Assembly (NCBI GenBank): GCA_902728285.1
Contig: CACVBU010000534.1
Coordinates: 566,251 to 630,250, forward strand
Origin: Clytia hemisphaerica
Lineage: Eukaryota; Cnidaria; Hydrozoa; Leptothecata; Clytiidae
Direction: 5' to 3'
DNA length: 64,000 nucleotides
The notes beneath the pieces are model-generated. The model did no database searches and was not told the DNA's origin. It saw nothing but the letters and a program-made list of their open reading frames with translations. Below, one piece after another: positions 1-13,700 of this stretch. A program made the translations under genes and the position numbers. Every line of letters begins with the position of its first letter. The stretch's first letter is position 1.

Positions 1-270
1 CTTTGATAGCTATCATCCAGTGTGGAAAGGAAGAAAAGTCCACATCGAATTATCATTTGTTTAATAAACTGAGGTTCACGCCAAAACACTCTCACACTAA
101 AAGTTGCTCAAAATAAACTTTAAATTCTATTTACACTCTACGTGTCGGTTAAGGGAGAGACAGAGAGCAAGGTGGACGTGCTTAAACCTACTCCAACACA
201 TTTGATTTGAGTTAAGGAACGACATATTAAAAAATACATGATTTCTTTTTCGATTTTACAGTAAGTGAAA

Positions 271-459
271 ATAGACCTTTTTTCAAAGAGGCCACTCTGT
301 TGAATAATTATGTAGTCCAGCAGAAAAACAATGATAAAACCATGCATAATTCTTAGTACAATATACATGATACAGTAATTATGCATGGCTCTATCATTGT
401 TTTTATGGCTGGACTACATAATTATTCAACAGGACGTCCTCTTTGAAAAAAGGTCTATA
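271..459. mobile_element. Foldback MITE, family A
   Basis: A near-perfect inverted repeat. The left end reads ATAGACCTTTTTTCAAAGAG and the right end is its reverse complement. The arms meet in a short centre around 350-370. No coding capacity. A second family member is at 1105-1508, with another element inserted in it. Confidence 0.85.
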
Positions 460-1104
460 CATACAGACCAGATTAGCAACTCCAGAAGATTTTTCAAATT
501 TTAATTTTTTTTTCAAAACCTATCCTATCTTGTAGAGCTTTAAAAATGAAAGAAAATGAGGGGTCATAGGCCTCCAAAGGATAAGTGGTTGTAAAGATAT
601 TCAAATTTTAGTGTCAAAAATTTGACTAAAAATGTCAAAAAAAAGGTTAGGAAACAGTAGGAAAACAGCTTGGAAAAATTTGAAAAATGTGTCAAAACCC
701 AAAAGAGAAAAAAAGAAATTTTCCAGTCATGCTTCTTCAATTTTGCATACCTCTTTTTCTAGTGTAGCTAGAGACCTGAAATTTGGAGGGAGAATTCTTT
801 GATGGTGTTAGAATATTATTATATAAAAATATTTGTAAAATATTTAGTATATTTAATATCAAAATAACGAAAGATATATATTTTTTTGAAAAAAGAAGAC
901 ATTGCATTGTTTTATTTTTGTTTTTGAAGAAAATTAGTTTGGAAAAGGTTGAAATGAGTCAAAAAAGGTGGTAGGACCCATTTTGAAGGGGCCTCTGGAA
1001 ATGGAGGAACAAAAACTTTTGAATAAAGAATAAGTTTTTCTGAAAGGAGAAACCCCAAATGAAAATTTACCAATTTGCTGTCTAGCCCGTGTCCACAGTG
1101 TTAT

Positions 1105-1508
1105 ATAGACCTTTTTTTAAAGAGGCAGCCATGTTGAATAATTACCGTGAGATTGGGTAACTTGCATCAGTGGAGGCTAACATGCATAGCCCTCAAATGA
1201 ACGATCTGGCTGGTCATTAAAATACAAAATTAAATCAAAACAAAAATGGTAGAGAAGAGCTGCGAGCGGAGCTGCGTAGATGTATTTTAATGACCAGCCA
1301 GGTCTTTCGTTTGAGGGCTATGCATGTTAGCCTCCACTGATGCAAGTTACCCAATCTCACGGTATGTACTCCAGCATAAAAACAATGATACAGCCATGCA
1401 TAATTTTTAAAATATGCATGATACAGTAATTATGCATGGCTGTATCATTGTTTTTATGCTGGAATACATAATTATTCAATATGGCTGCCTCTTTAAAAAA
1501 AGGTCTAT
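1105..1508. mobile_element. Family A MITE interrupted by a family B MITE
   Basis: The outer arms match the element at 271-459, with ends ATAGACC and GGTCTAT. The left arm is split after GAATAATTA by the family B element at 1145-1362, then resumes with TGTACTCCAGC. The copy at 271-459 preserves the same junction uninterrupted, so the insertion site is known. Confidence 0.85.
1145..1362. mobile_element. Family B MITE with TA target duplication
   Basis: Terminal inverted repeats begin CCGTGAGATTGGGTAACTTG and run for most of the element, meeting at a GC-richer centre. TA flanks both ends (1143-1144 and 1363-1364). TA duplications are typical of Tc1/mariner-type elements, so a mariner-derived MITE is likely, but no transposase is present to confirm this. 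Confidence 0.85.
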
Positions 1509-2260
1509 ACCGCTGGATGGAAAGCTAAGATCATGGGCTTTTATTTAGTAAAAACCGGAACGCTTTAGCATACATAGAAAAAAGTTTGAAGGGTTCAAAG
1601 CTCATGGAAAAATGAAACATTTGGTTTGACGTCAACGAAAGTTGCATGACTTCTGGAGTCGCTAGACCAGATACTTACATGGCGGTTCTTTCTGCTATTG
1701 AAGGGGAATGGAACTCAGATGTTATTTGCTGAGTAGTGCTCAACGGTGATTGACTCATTATAACAAGTAGAAAATATGAACAGAAATAATTTGACAGTTG
1801 GACTTCTTGGATGCAGGTTGGTCAGTCAGTCAGTGGCAGCACCATCGGTCATCGAGTGTAGTGTAGTTGAGACTTTCATCAAAAAAATATATTTTGAATT
1901 TGTCACTTTCGTTTTCTCATTACCTGAATATGAAAGAATTAGCTACTTATTGCTTGTACGCGGCGGTGCGCACGCGGCGGTCACTTTTTAAATTGAAATA
2001 CTAGTCTAGCAATGAAGAAAAAAGCAAGTTCCCTGCAACTTTGCCTTGGTCTGTTGGTATAGGTATTTTGCTGTATTTTGTAGCTTCACTGTATTTTGGC
2101 ACTGCTGAACACTGAACACTGAATCTTATTGAGCACATTGGGGAATCCTCTCCCATGATATTACCAGAGTTGAGCTAAAGATTCAGGTTACGAAATTTCT
2201 AACAGTCTGATATGTTTCTCTTTCTCTTTTTTTTATTATATTTTCCAAATTTGTAAAATA

Positions 2261-2395
2261 TACCGTACGCATCAGTGGAGGGAAACTTGCATAGCCATCA
2301 AATGACTGACCAACCAAAGCAGCCAAATTTCAAAACAATTGAATTACGCAGCTCCGCTCGCAGCTCTATTCTACCATTTTGTTTTGATATTTAAC
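2261..2395. mobile_element. Decayed family B fragment
   Basis: Similar to the left half and centre of family B (GCATCAGTGGAGG near 2269, then the GCAGCTCCGCTCGCAGCTCT centre near 2347). The first bases carry a deletion relative to complete copies. A separate short left-end fragment lies at 2648-2685. Confidence 0.6.
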
Positions 2396-2833
2396 TTTTT
2401 TGTATTTGTATTTGCAGTTAACTTTTACGTCAGAGGGCCGAAATGTTGTTAACAGTGCAAACAGGTGAATACTTTGGGGAGGCAAATAAATGACAAAAAT
2501 GTATTAGGTTCCGAAATGTGTATTTGTCGTACATATAATTATATATATAGTAAACTTGAAATGATTGACATTTGCCGAAATCTGTGAAATGAAATATATA
2601 TATAAATGTGAAATATTGTTCGTTTTTGAGCTGGTGTTGGGATGTACCACCGTGAGATCGGGTAACTTGCATCAGTGGAGGCTAAGGGGTGACGTCCATA
2701 TTCAAAGTCGCCACGCGTAATGGGAAAAGACCGTTAGTGGGTAGGTATATCGGAATATTGAGAGTTAGCTGTGACATTGATGACCAAAATGAAATTTCAC
2801 TAAAATTCCAAGGAAAAAATCAAAGGCCGCTTA

Positions 2834-3403
2834 CCGTGAGCAGTCCTAAATCCGACCCCCCAAATAACTGTTATGAAAATTTTTTTATGTTTACAAACAT
2901 TCCCTCTACAAGTTGAACAATAAACTATTGCAAGAACTCTCAAAACAAAACATCTAACAAGATGACTACCGTGAGAATGGGTAACTTGCATCAGTGGAGG
3001 CTAACATGCATAGCCCTCAAATGAAAGACCTGACTGGTCATTAAAATACAACTACGCAGCTCCGCTCGCAGCTCTACTCTACCATTTTTGTTTTGATTTA
3101 ATTTTGTATTTTAATGACCAGCTAGGTCTTTCATTTGAGGGCTATGCATGTTAGCCTCCACTGATGCAAGTTACCCAATCTCACAGTATAATGTCAAGAT
3201 GTCAATTAATGTGATCAAAAAAGTGTGAGTTGTAAAAATAATAAAATAATTCAATGTATCAAATCTCTCAGTTATAGTTGACACTTTGGTATCTTCATCG
3301 CGTCACAGCGAAAGGTTTGTTTCTTTTTAGTTTGTATCTTTGAAAGACCCCATCGGATTTAGGCAGGGCTGTCGGATCTGGTCGGATTTAGGACCACTCA
3401 CGG
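2834..3403. mobile_element. Family C element containing a family B insertion
   Basis: The ends read CCGTGAGCAGTCCTAAATCC (from 2834) and, as the reverse complement, up to 3403. TA flanks both ends (2832-2833 and 3404-3405). The first seven bases, CCGTGAG, are shared with family B but the subterminal sequence differs. A complete family B copy sits inside at 2969-3186. Confidence 0.65.
2969..3186. mobile_element. Family B MITE nested in family C
   Basis: A full-length family B copy with the same arms and GCAGCTCCGCTCGCAGCTCT centre as 1145-1362. TA is present at 2967-2968 and 3187-3188. The right terminus carries one change (CTCACAG for CTCACGG). Confidence 0.8.
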
Positions 3404-3664
3404 TACCGTAGCGCTCACTTCTTTGCTTTTTCCTTTAGCACGCTATCAAAAATCCTTTCCCTGAGCAATTTAGGGGTGGTTTCAGAGTATAACATTCTTG
3501 CCTTGGGAGTTTTAAAGTTTTAAAAACAAATACTGTTTAAAAATTGTGATGGAATTCGGCCGTTTAAACCTCCGAAAATGGCGACCTTTGTAGCGGGCTG
3601 TTTGTTTTGATTTTAGCGGGAATGGAAACTTCGGTAAAATTTTGGTCAAATCATGATTCGTAAA

Positions 3665-3776
3665 ATTAGGATTAATACCCCTCGTGTCATTTGAAATACT
3701 TTGAAATAGCCCTCACTTCGTTCGGGCTTTTTCAAAATATTTCAAAATGAAATTCGGGGTATTAAAAATCCCTAAT
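3665..3776. repeat. Short foldback repeat
   Basis: An imperfect inverted repeat: ATTAGGATTAATACCCC on the left pairs with GGGGTATTAAAAATCCCTAAT on the right (two short pieces). The inner arms pair ATTTGAAATACTTTGAAA with TTTCAAAATATTTCAAAAT-type sequence. No reading frame. Confidence 0.6.
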
Positions 3777-3814
3777 TTCCCTCAATGTCATATCATTACT
3801 ATTACAAATTTTGC

Positions 3815-3886
3815 AGCTTTGATAGGTCAGTCATTTGATGGCTATGCAATTTTGCCTCCACTGATACAAGTTACCTGACTTCACGG
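3815..3886. mobile_element. Family B right-end fragment
   Basis: Matches the right arm of family B (GCCTCCACTGATACAAGTTA, then TTCACGG at the end). The left half is missing. Confidence 0.55.
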
Positions 3887-4475
3887 CATGCAATATAAGG
3901 TCTAACTTAAGCGCCTAAGACCGTGAGCATGACGGCGTGTCGAAGGACTGTAAGGAGGACAGTCATGAGCGTGGTGGACTGTAAGGAGGACAGCCTTTAC
4001 TCCTAACAGTTAGTCACACTAGCATCCCGCCGAAATGCGTATCAAAGATTAATGCTACGAAAGCGCTATATCAATTACCTGACTCTCAAGCAAAAAAATG
4101 CGTCGCAAAACTTCTAAAAGGATTCATGAAAAAATAACCCGGCACTTTTTAATGAAATTAACATTTTCAAAACCATGAGAAATTGCCTAAAATTTGAGCC
4201 ATAGATGATATGAAAAACATTGAGCCAATTGAACCTTGAAAACTAATTTGAAGCTTAACTCCCTAAGAAAAAGATCTACAGGGGGGATGGAACCCACCTA
4301 GATCCGCGGCCCGCGCACCACCACCTATTTCCCGGAAATTTTGCCGGACCTCAAACACTGACCCATTTACATGTGTGAAATGATTTTTACTTTACAAGGC
4401 GTTAAAAATCAAAGCGCTGTCTCGGAAATTGAATGACAAAATTTGGTTGGTGATATTCTGGCTGCTGCACGTTCA

Positions 4476-4563
4476 CAATTGGACATGTTCATTAAAAAGG
4501 CAAGCTCTGTGACATATCAAAAAACCCTAAAAACTTGCCTTTTTTAATGAACATGTCCAATTG
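4476..4563. repeat. Short hairpin repeat
   Basis: CAATTGGACATGTTCATTAA on the left is repeated as its reverse complement on the right, with the arms continuing through AAGGCAAG / CTTGCCTT. The loop is about 30 bases. Confidence 0.7.
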
Positions 4564-5147
4564 GGCATATTGTCTCATTTCAAGTTTTCAAGTTTTAATT
4601 AATTGTTTTGGGAACCTGAACTTGATTCAAGTAACTCTCATCCTTGTTGTTGCAAATACATCCTGTAGATGACTGATATTGTTTTTTCTGAAACCTTGAT
4701 TTCCTAGTGTGACTAACTGAGTGTCAAGTGCATTTTTAAATTTTTTAGTTGTAAGTGTTTTTTAAGATTCTACTGTATGCCATTTGAATAGTTTTGCACC
4801 TTGTACAAAAAGAATCTCTCAGCTTGGATCTTTGATTCTTAGAGATAGACAAGTAAGTGGCACAGCTGGCCGAGCCGGGATTTTCGTAAGCTATACTGCT
4901 GTTCACGTTAGGTACAACAACTATCCATTCTACTAAAACCTTCCAAACATACCGTAAGTTGGTCTAATATCGACATCCCTCTTCTAATTTCAACACCCTT
5001 GTTTGAAGATAGGAATAATAGGAAGGTCAGAAGCGCTGATTGAAACTAATTTTCTTTGCTTAGCAATCAGAGAGGAAAAAATATTTCCTCTATCAGTGAT
5101 TCCGACTGTCATAAATTATTCTTATCTCTAAAGAAGGGTGTCAGTAT

Positions 5148-5396
5148 TACCGTCAAGTCGGGTAACTTGCATCAGTGGAGGGAACCAACCAAAGCAGCAA
5201 AATTTCAAAACAAATGAACTATGCAGCTTTGCTTGTAGCTCTACTCTACCATTTTAGAACTCATATTTGCCGCGCGAGTTATTTTGGAGAGTTACTCGCC
5301 AACAAAATCACAGTTAAATAAAACAGTGTGGTTGGATAATAAAAGAGGGCTATGCATGTTAGCCTCAACTGATGCAAGTTACCCGACTTCACGGTA
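5148..5396. mobile_element. Diverged family B MITE
   Basis: Flanked by TA, with ends CCGTCAAGTCGGGTAACTTG and the matching right arm. The centre keeps the GCTCTACTCTACCATTTT portion of family B but has extra sequence, so this is an older or recombined copy. Confidence 0.65.
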
Positions 5397-6100
5397 CTAA
5401 AACCAAAAATCAACACATCTTTTTAATTTTTTAAAGCTATTTTCCTAACCTTTTTTTTGACATTTGATTAAATATTTTTACAACCACCTATCCTCTGAAA
5501 GCCTATGATCCCTCATTTTCTTTCTTTTTCAAAAGCTCTGCAAATTGGGAAAAGTAGCTACCCTGGATAAGAAAGTAAGTATTGGACAAGCGCAGCCAAT
5601 AGACCTTTTCGCCTTTCCATCAGCCATATTAAATTTATGGTTATCAGATGGAGCCCCTCCTGAAATCATCAAAATTAAACTTTACCTCACATAACGTGTC
5701 ATTTTTGGCTGCCATTTCATGCATGGGAAACTGCCCTACCCTTCTTGAATACGGACTGTTTGGACTCTTTTTCAACAAATCTCCTTCTACATGAAGAAAA
5801 TTGATTTTGCCAGCCTCCATGAACAACCTTGCAACTATTAAAAGTACAATTTGGAACTAGCATTTACAAAAAACTTCATTGGGATATTGCACACTGATAA
5901 AAGTCACATACACATCGTCGAAAGATTTTCGTTTTTTTTATCAACATTTTGGCTGATTAAGGGGAGTGGGGATCTAGATGTTTAGAAATTATTGGCCAAA
6001 CGCATCTGACGACAAATGTCCCCTATTACCAGTCTGTTCCTCTAAAGAATCCTGTATTATAACACAAATGCGTAATTTGTTGTTCTTTTAACCAAATATA

Positions 6101-7121
6101 TAGTCATCTGGGGTAATTACGGGACAGTTAAAACAAAGGGGTAAATACGGGACACCCCTCAAAACTCTGTTATTATTATAAAATTGGATTCAGATTCCTC
6201 TCCGGATTTTGGAGATAGTCATTCTCTGGCTGCTAGAAAAATGTCTAGTTATATTATTCTAACATATACTTTTGATGTTTCAACTAAAGTTTCACATGTG
6301 ACCATAAAAATCAATTTTCGTAGTTTTAGAAGGAACTTTTCAAGCTTAAGTTGTCAGGAAGAGCTGCAATCACTTTGATTATATTTTGACTGAATTCTGA
6401 CATCAAGATACTATGGTTTGAAATTATAAAAGTCTCATTATCAGACAAGGCACCTTGTCTCTAAAAAGTGTGTCCCATATTTACCCCGTAGTCAAATCTT
6501 TTAATCTTGGGGTAATTATGGGACACTTAAAGTTTGAGTTTGAAGTGTTTATTTTTTATAAGAAAACTACAAATTTGATTTTCTAGTTTATTGGAATCAT
6601 AACTACACTCTAAGTCTTTAAAAACCTGCAAAGGTTTGCATCTAAATTTACTTAAACAGTTGGTCTAGATTACTCTAAACAAATATACTGTTTGAAGTGT
6701 CCCATTATTACCCCCAAGTGGGAAAAAGGCTGGGGTAAAAATGGGACACTGTCACTAATTTTGTTTAAAGTCCTTTAAATGATAGATAGCACTTGGATTT
6801 GGAGTCATCAAGTGGATGCAAAACCTCAAATATCATGACCTTTTGGAAAGATATCTGGATTTTTCAATAACATTTTATACCTGTCCCATATTTACCCTGA
6901 GGGTGTCCCGTAATTACCCCAAAATGCGGGTTAATTACGGGACACCTTTAAAATAAATTTTAGGAACATCTACCCAATTTCAAGGAAAAGTAATAAATTT
7001 TGTGTAAAGGTCATGAATACTTTGATAAATAAAATATAAAAAAATCAGATCTCTAGGATTAATACTTTCAGATTAATGCCCAAATAAGTCAAAATCGTCC
7101 CGTAATTACCCCAGATGACTA
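6101..7121. mobile_element. 1.0-kb TA-flanked element D with ten internal copies of its end motif
   Basis: Ends are TAGTCATCTGGGGTAATTAC and its exact reverse complement, with TA on both flanks (6099-6100, 7122-7123). Inside, variants of GGGGTAATTACGGGACAC recur at about 6110, 6138, 6471, 6509, 6698, 6732, 6882, 6901, 6928 and 7097 in both orientations. A partial duplicate of the flank at 7161-7210 shows the site without the element. No long reading frame. The repeated motifs may be protein-binding sites; that is inference. Confidence 0.85.
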
Positions 7122-7123
7122 TA

Positions 7124-7236
7124 GTTAAACTTCGTAATGAACAAAGAGGAATGAATTTGTAACACATGCGTAATTTGTTGTTCTTTTAACCAAATGTAGT
7201 TAAACTTCGTAATGAACAAAGAGGAATGAATTTGTA
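7124..7236 (+). repeat. Partial tandem duplication, unit of about 75 bp
   Basis: A unit beginning GTTAAACTTCGTAATGAAC (7124-7198) is followed by a second partial copy (7199-7236). The left part of the unit also occurs at 6061-6098, left of element D, showing that D inserted into one copy of this tandem repeat. Confidence 0.8.
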
Positions 7237-8573
7237 GGTAGACAAACTAACTGGGTCAGGGTGGTGGATGACAAAATTTGTCATCATTGTGAAATTTGTT
7301 GTTTTCTATTTTTAGTAAAAATGTAGGATTCTTTAGATTAACCTCCTCTTACATAGGCTTTCCTTTCAAATTGTGAATATTTTGCAACATCATCACAGAA
7401 TAATGATAATTTCTGCCTCTTGCTGATTCAAAAAATATATTTGTATTGCATGTAAAATTAATTTTCTGTTGAAAACTATGAATAAAGTTGGTACCTTCCT
7501 AGAGAATTCCACAGGTTTCATCTAACCTTTCTAATTTTCAGTTTTTGGACCTACCCCGGTGGAGGTCCTATAAATTAACCCGTGTTCGTTAGTTAGTTAG
7601 TTAGTACGTTAGTTACCAACTTTTCTCGAGATTGGCTCATTCAATTTTTCTGATTTTTTGCACAAAGGTCCATTACTATAAACCCTCGAATGTGACGGAG
7701 CCCGATTTTGGAAAAAAAAAATTTTCCGGCCGGTAGAACCGGAAATGTCCCGAAAAAAGCGGTTTTTTGAGATTTTCTCGAGATTTTATCATTAGTTTTT
7801 TGCGATTTTTTGCACATAGATGCACATTAGTACTGCCGAAAAGGTGTCGAAAACCGTTTGCCGAAAAAAAATTTTTTCCGGTCTGTAGAACCGGAAATGT
7901 GCCGGAAATCGTCGTTTTTTCACATTTCCGTCACATTTTTTCAACTTATTTAATTGTTTCTTTACAGAAAAATGTTCTTTATGATGATGCCCAAAACTTA
8001 GCATCGTTTGATTTCCAAAAAAATCATCCTTTGAATCCGGAACTCCTTAAAAATCGCCGGAACAGCCGAAAACCGGCGTAAAACGGTTTTCCTTCATTTT
8101 TTCAACTTATACTCGACAGATTTTCATGATTTTTTGCACAATGATGTAAAATGGCAATGCCCAAAATGTGACTCCTCAATCTGTGATGAAATAATGAAAA
8201 CTGAAAACTAAATGTTTTTTTTACTTCAGTTTTAATTTTCTCTGAATGATTGATTAAAGTGTCGATATTATTTTTCTTTCACCGTTAAACATCGATGCGT
8301 TTCTTAATTACTTTCTCCGTTCCAATAGATATATAAATCGAAATTTAAAATTATACATTACTTCCATTAAATTCTAATTATTCGTTTTATAAATAGGTAG
8401 GTCCATTAAAGTATTACTTGTTTTGTATAGTTTGATAAGATAAGATACTGTCACAATTTTAATATCAATCAAACTCTAATCACACCACTGAAAGATAGGA
8501 TGACTACTAAAATTGCATTGTTTGTCATTCAACATGTTACTTAAAATATGAAATTTATTTAGCAATATAAAAT
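7237..8573. other. Intergenic stretch with degenerate repeats
   Basis: No gene recognised. 7550-8140 holds related segments: GATTTTTTGCACA occurs three times and GTAGAACCGGAAATG twice. A GTTA tetranucleotide run lies near 7588. The reading frames here are low-complexity and unlikely to be coding. Confidence 0.5.
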
Positions 8574-9721
<1,148 letters not shown>

Positions 9722-10287
9722 AAGGAAAAAATTCAAATAGCTCACTACATTGAATTTTTTTATCAGTAGACATAGAAGTTATTTATCTTTTATTATGCTG
9801 TGTTTTGATGGGTATTATACTCACTATATTTTCCCGAGACTGCAAGTCTTCATTTTTATTAGTACTATGAATTTTTAGCATTATTCATACTTTCGATCAT
9901 CTTATTAAAAGACTTTTAAAGTAGAAGGTGAAAGAATTATTATTTTTCATGCAAACCTTGCTTAAAGGAAATAATTTGATTTCCAATATTATTTTTTATG
10001 AACTTGTGTACTGACTCATCAGAGGTTAATTTATTTACAAACAAGATAAAGCTGCCTACAGTATGGATATCAGACATTATTTCACCATGTTTTATTTTTG
10101 TTTTTCCCCTTTTTAATATGTACTTTTTAAACTTTATTTCTTTATTGGCTTGATTTTTATCATTTTTTTATCATTTCAAATTATATGCTTATTTGTTTTC
10201 ATTTTTTGTACCCTGTATATTACTTACACTTTCAAAATATATATCGCTACAAAATATGTCATCCAGTTATTAAGACAATTAACTATA

Positions 10288-10558
10288 AATGGGCTCTTCC
10301 AGAAAAAAGTTTTACATTGGGGGTGGAGGATATAACAATTTTTAGTGATTTACCCCCCGGACAAGGTGACTTTTGGCCCCCCCGGACAATAGCTTTTACC
10401 CCCCGGACAAGCATCTGCTGACCCCCTGGTCACACCAAATTACCCCCGGACAGAGTAAATTTACACCCGGAACAAGGCAAATTTTGATGATTTTTTGCTA
10501 CTCCCCGGACAATATATATCCTCCACCCCCCATGTAAAAATTTTTTCTAGAAGAGCCC
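10288..10558. mobile_element. MITE with TGGGCTCTTCC ends and internal CCCCCGGACAA repeats
   Basis: The left arm, TGGGCTCTTCCAGAAAAAAG continuing through GGGGGTGGAGGATATA, pairs with the right arm ending GAAGAGCCCA. Between them about seven copies of a CCCCCGGACAA-like motif are spaced 20-35 bases apart. It belongs to a loose group with elements at 30287, 53535, 54060 and 58848 that share ends but not interiors. Confidence 0.8.
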
Positions 10559-10719
10559 AATCTCAATTTCAATAAAAGTTTTATCACAGTAGGCCTATTC
10601 AAAAAATTTCTTTGTTTTTCACTAACAAGTTTCTGAGCATTATCAAATTGGCATACTCTTTCTAACTTTTGTTTATTTTCTTTGTAGATGTTATAAAAAA
10701 GTACATGAAGTTTTAAGAA

Positions 10720-13700
10720 ATGGTTACTGAGAAAAATGATTTATTTGAAACCTATGGTGCTAGTCAAAGGTACTATTATGACTTGAAAGATGAAGAAACC
10801 AATCATATTCAACATTATAATCAAAAGGAAAAACACAAGGGATTTGCGAACAAAATAAAGGAGACTTTCAAGGTGATTATTATATGTGAAATTATTATAA
10901 AGATTCATAAGTTTGAAAAGTTACGATTCTGATTCTAAGAGCTCTGATTCTTGAGCTGACTTCTCATATTATCTCAAGCCAAAATCTCTATTAGACATTT
11001 GTTTATTAGCCCTTTTGGAAACATTATTTTAAGCTTCAAAATTTTTTGTCACGTGTTCGTATTGATTCATTTTATTTTTCTACTTATCTATAGAGTGGAT
11101 TTCTACCTCAAGGCTACCCAACAAGTGTTAGTGAGGATTATTTAGAATACCAATTATGGGACACAGTACAGGTTTGATATTCTTGTTATCATATAGTGAT
11201 AAACACTTTACAGTTTGTTTATTTATTTTCATTCTTTTGATAAGCGATAGTAAACATTTCAAACTACTTTTACGAGTTGTAAGTGATCGTTTGTTTCAAA
11301 TGCAATGAAATGAAATGAAATGAAAAACCAAAAAATCATTGTGTATCATTTGATGTGTATATCACTCGAAGAAATGAACTTATCTGTTGTATCAATGTTT
11401 TATTTAATCATTGACACATCCTTCCACGAGATACACCCAAGCATGAAAGCTATTTTATCTTTTTTTAGGCTTTTTGTTCCTCCATTACTGGAATGTTGGC
11501 AACACAAGCTATCCTCAAAGGTTATGGTGTAGGAAATGAGAAAGCAACTGTGATGGCTGCCTCAATTACCTGGATGCTGAAAGATGGAGCTGGTATGATA
11601 GGCAGAATCATGTTCGCTTGGTTGAAAGGGTAAAACAATAAGAAATCAGAATAACTGAGCCATTCTAGATTAAAAACGCTATATAATACTACTTTAGTAA
11701 AATACTTTCTTGCAATTAACAAGTCGCTCTTAATTTATTAGATGTTAGTTTGATTATTAAATCTTGAAGTCATAAAGAAGGATCAATGATAATTTTTTTG
11801 TATTCATAAAATTCTTTTTAACCTATTGTATGTACAAGTAAAAAGAGTTATAAGGGGTCGGTTCCATTTTCTTTCTATTTTAGAACTCAACTAGATTGTG
11901 ATGCTAAACGGTGGAGGTATGATTTTGAACAATCTAAAAACTTAACGACGATAAAAAGATCTTGCCCTTGCCTCCTTGTCAATTTGTGAGCTAGATTTCC
12001 AAAAAAAGAGAACCCTGGGTTTGCTAAATGTTTATTTTTTGGATAGCTTTTTGAAATACTATTTTAGTACACTTGACTAGCCGTCACCCGGCGTCGCACT
12101 CGCCGAGGAGTAGATAAGCTGAATGCATCATAAGCCCTTTGGATTGTTGAGAGGTTATGTACTGTTTTATTGTTTTAGGTTATGTGCTGATGTTCTGAAT
12201 GATACAGCTATATTCCTTGATCTTCTGGCACCCATCTTCAAGAGTTACTTCATTTTTATTGCATGCTTATCAAGTATCACTAGGGTAAAAATTCAACAGC
12301 TTCATGCTGAACATGAATGATAAAGATAAATTAGCAAACCCATTTGATTTATTCAAAGAGTTTCTTTTGGCTTTCTGTAAAAATGAGAAACCAATAGAAA
12401 CCAACTCTTTTATTATCATTATGCTATAGTTACTTCTACTACTCTAAGTGTGATCTCTTTACAACCACCATTTGGAAAGCATCAGAATAATTAGATTAAT
12501 CCCCTTGAGAGTTGTTTCCACATGTATTGAAAAAGAGTCCACACTTAAGTAATGTTTACTACAAAATTTCTTAGCCCAAGCTAATGGTTTTGATCAGCCA
12601 AGCTAGCCAACCTTGATGTTGGTAAACATTATCTCACTTTAATAAAATAATCTCTTTTCACAGTCAATCGTAGGTGTGGCTGGAGGGGCGACAAGAGCAG
12701 CTTTAACACTTCATCAAGCGAGAAGAAATAATATGGCTGATGTCTCTGCCAAGGATGGTAGTCAGGTATTTTATGAGAATGGAATCCCTGATTTTTTCTG
12801 AAATTTCTCAGGAGATGAAACAGGCTCTTTCTTTTGTTACTGGAGCTATTATTACAATGAACAATGATATTAACGAGGTTAAGAAGCAAGTGTTTATTTA
12901 GACCGTTTAATGCGATATCGTAGGCTTTTGTACATAAGATTTCACTTGCATGGTTTGCTTTGGTAATTTATGTACAGGCCTACCGTATCACACTTTACGG
13001 TGAAAATAAACCGTTGCTTAACCTCGCTATTGCCGGCTAGGTGGCTGTTCAGTTGGTACAGTATTACCTCTCAATCAAAGGGTAGTTCTAGCTCAGCAAT
13101 TTATCTTTCATGTCTAGTGCAGCAAGCAAATAGTAAAGAATTTTATAATGCTTTCAGGAAACACTGGTCAACTTGATGGCTTTGATAGCAAGTTTCATCC
13201 TAACACCAATTGTCGCCGATCGTCCAATGTAAAGTATCTCATTTTTTTCAACTTTCATTTTATCTGGGGTTGTTTTTGAATGTAAAATTGAGATTATGGC
13301 CACAGAGAGGTGTATTATAAGTTGTTTTATACAAAAAAGAGTTTTTTGAACTTCCAATTAAGTTTTGTACAAATAATTCTATCATTACATAAAAAAACAT
13401 TTTCCAGATAGAATTTCTAAGTTTGTATTGTTGATAGTTTTGCATTGACCAACTTCTTGTTGTTAGAATACTCCACTTGGGAATTGATCATAATCTAATG
13501 ATTATTTTTGCTTTTCATTTATAGATTAGTCTGGTTCTTATTTATTCTCTTCACTTTCTTTCACCTGTTTGCTAATTATCGTGCTGTCAGTTGTGTTGTC
13601 ATGGAAACGCTGAATATGAATAGACTGTACATTGTCATGCAGCATTTCATTGAGCATGAAGCTTTCTTATCGCCAAAACAGGTCAACAAACTAGAACCAG

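Noticed and set aside
7767..8081. 104-residue plus-strand frame
   Set aside because: Lies in a degenerate repeat region, with a similar frame on the other strand; composition follows the repeat.
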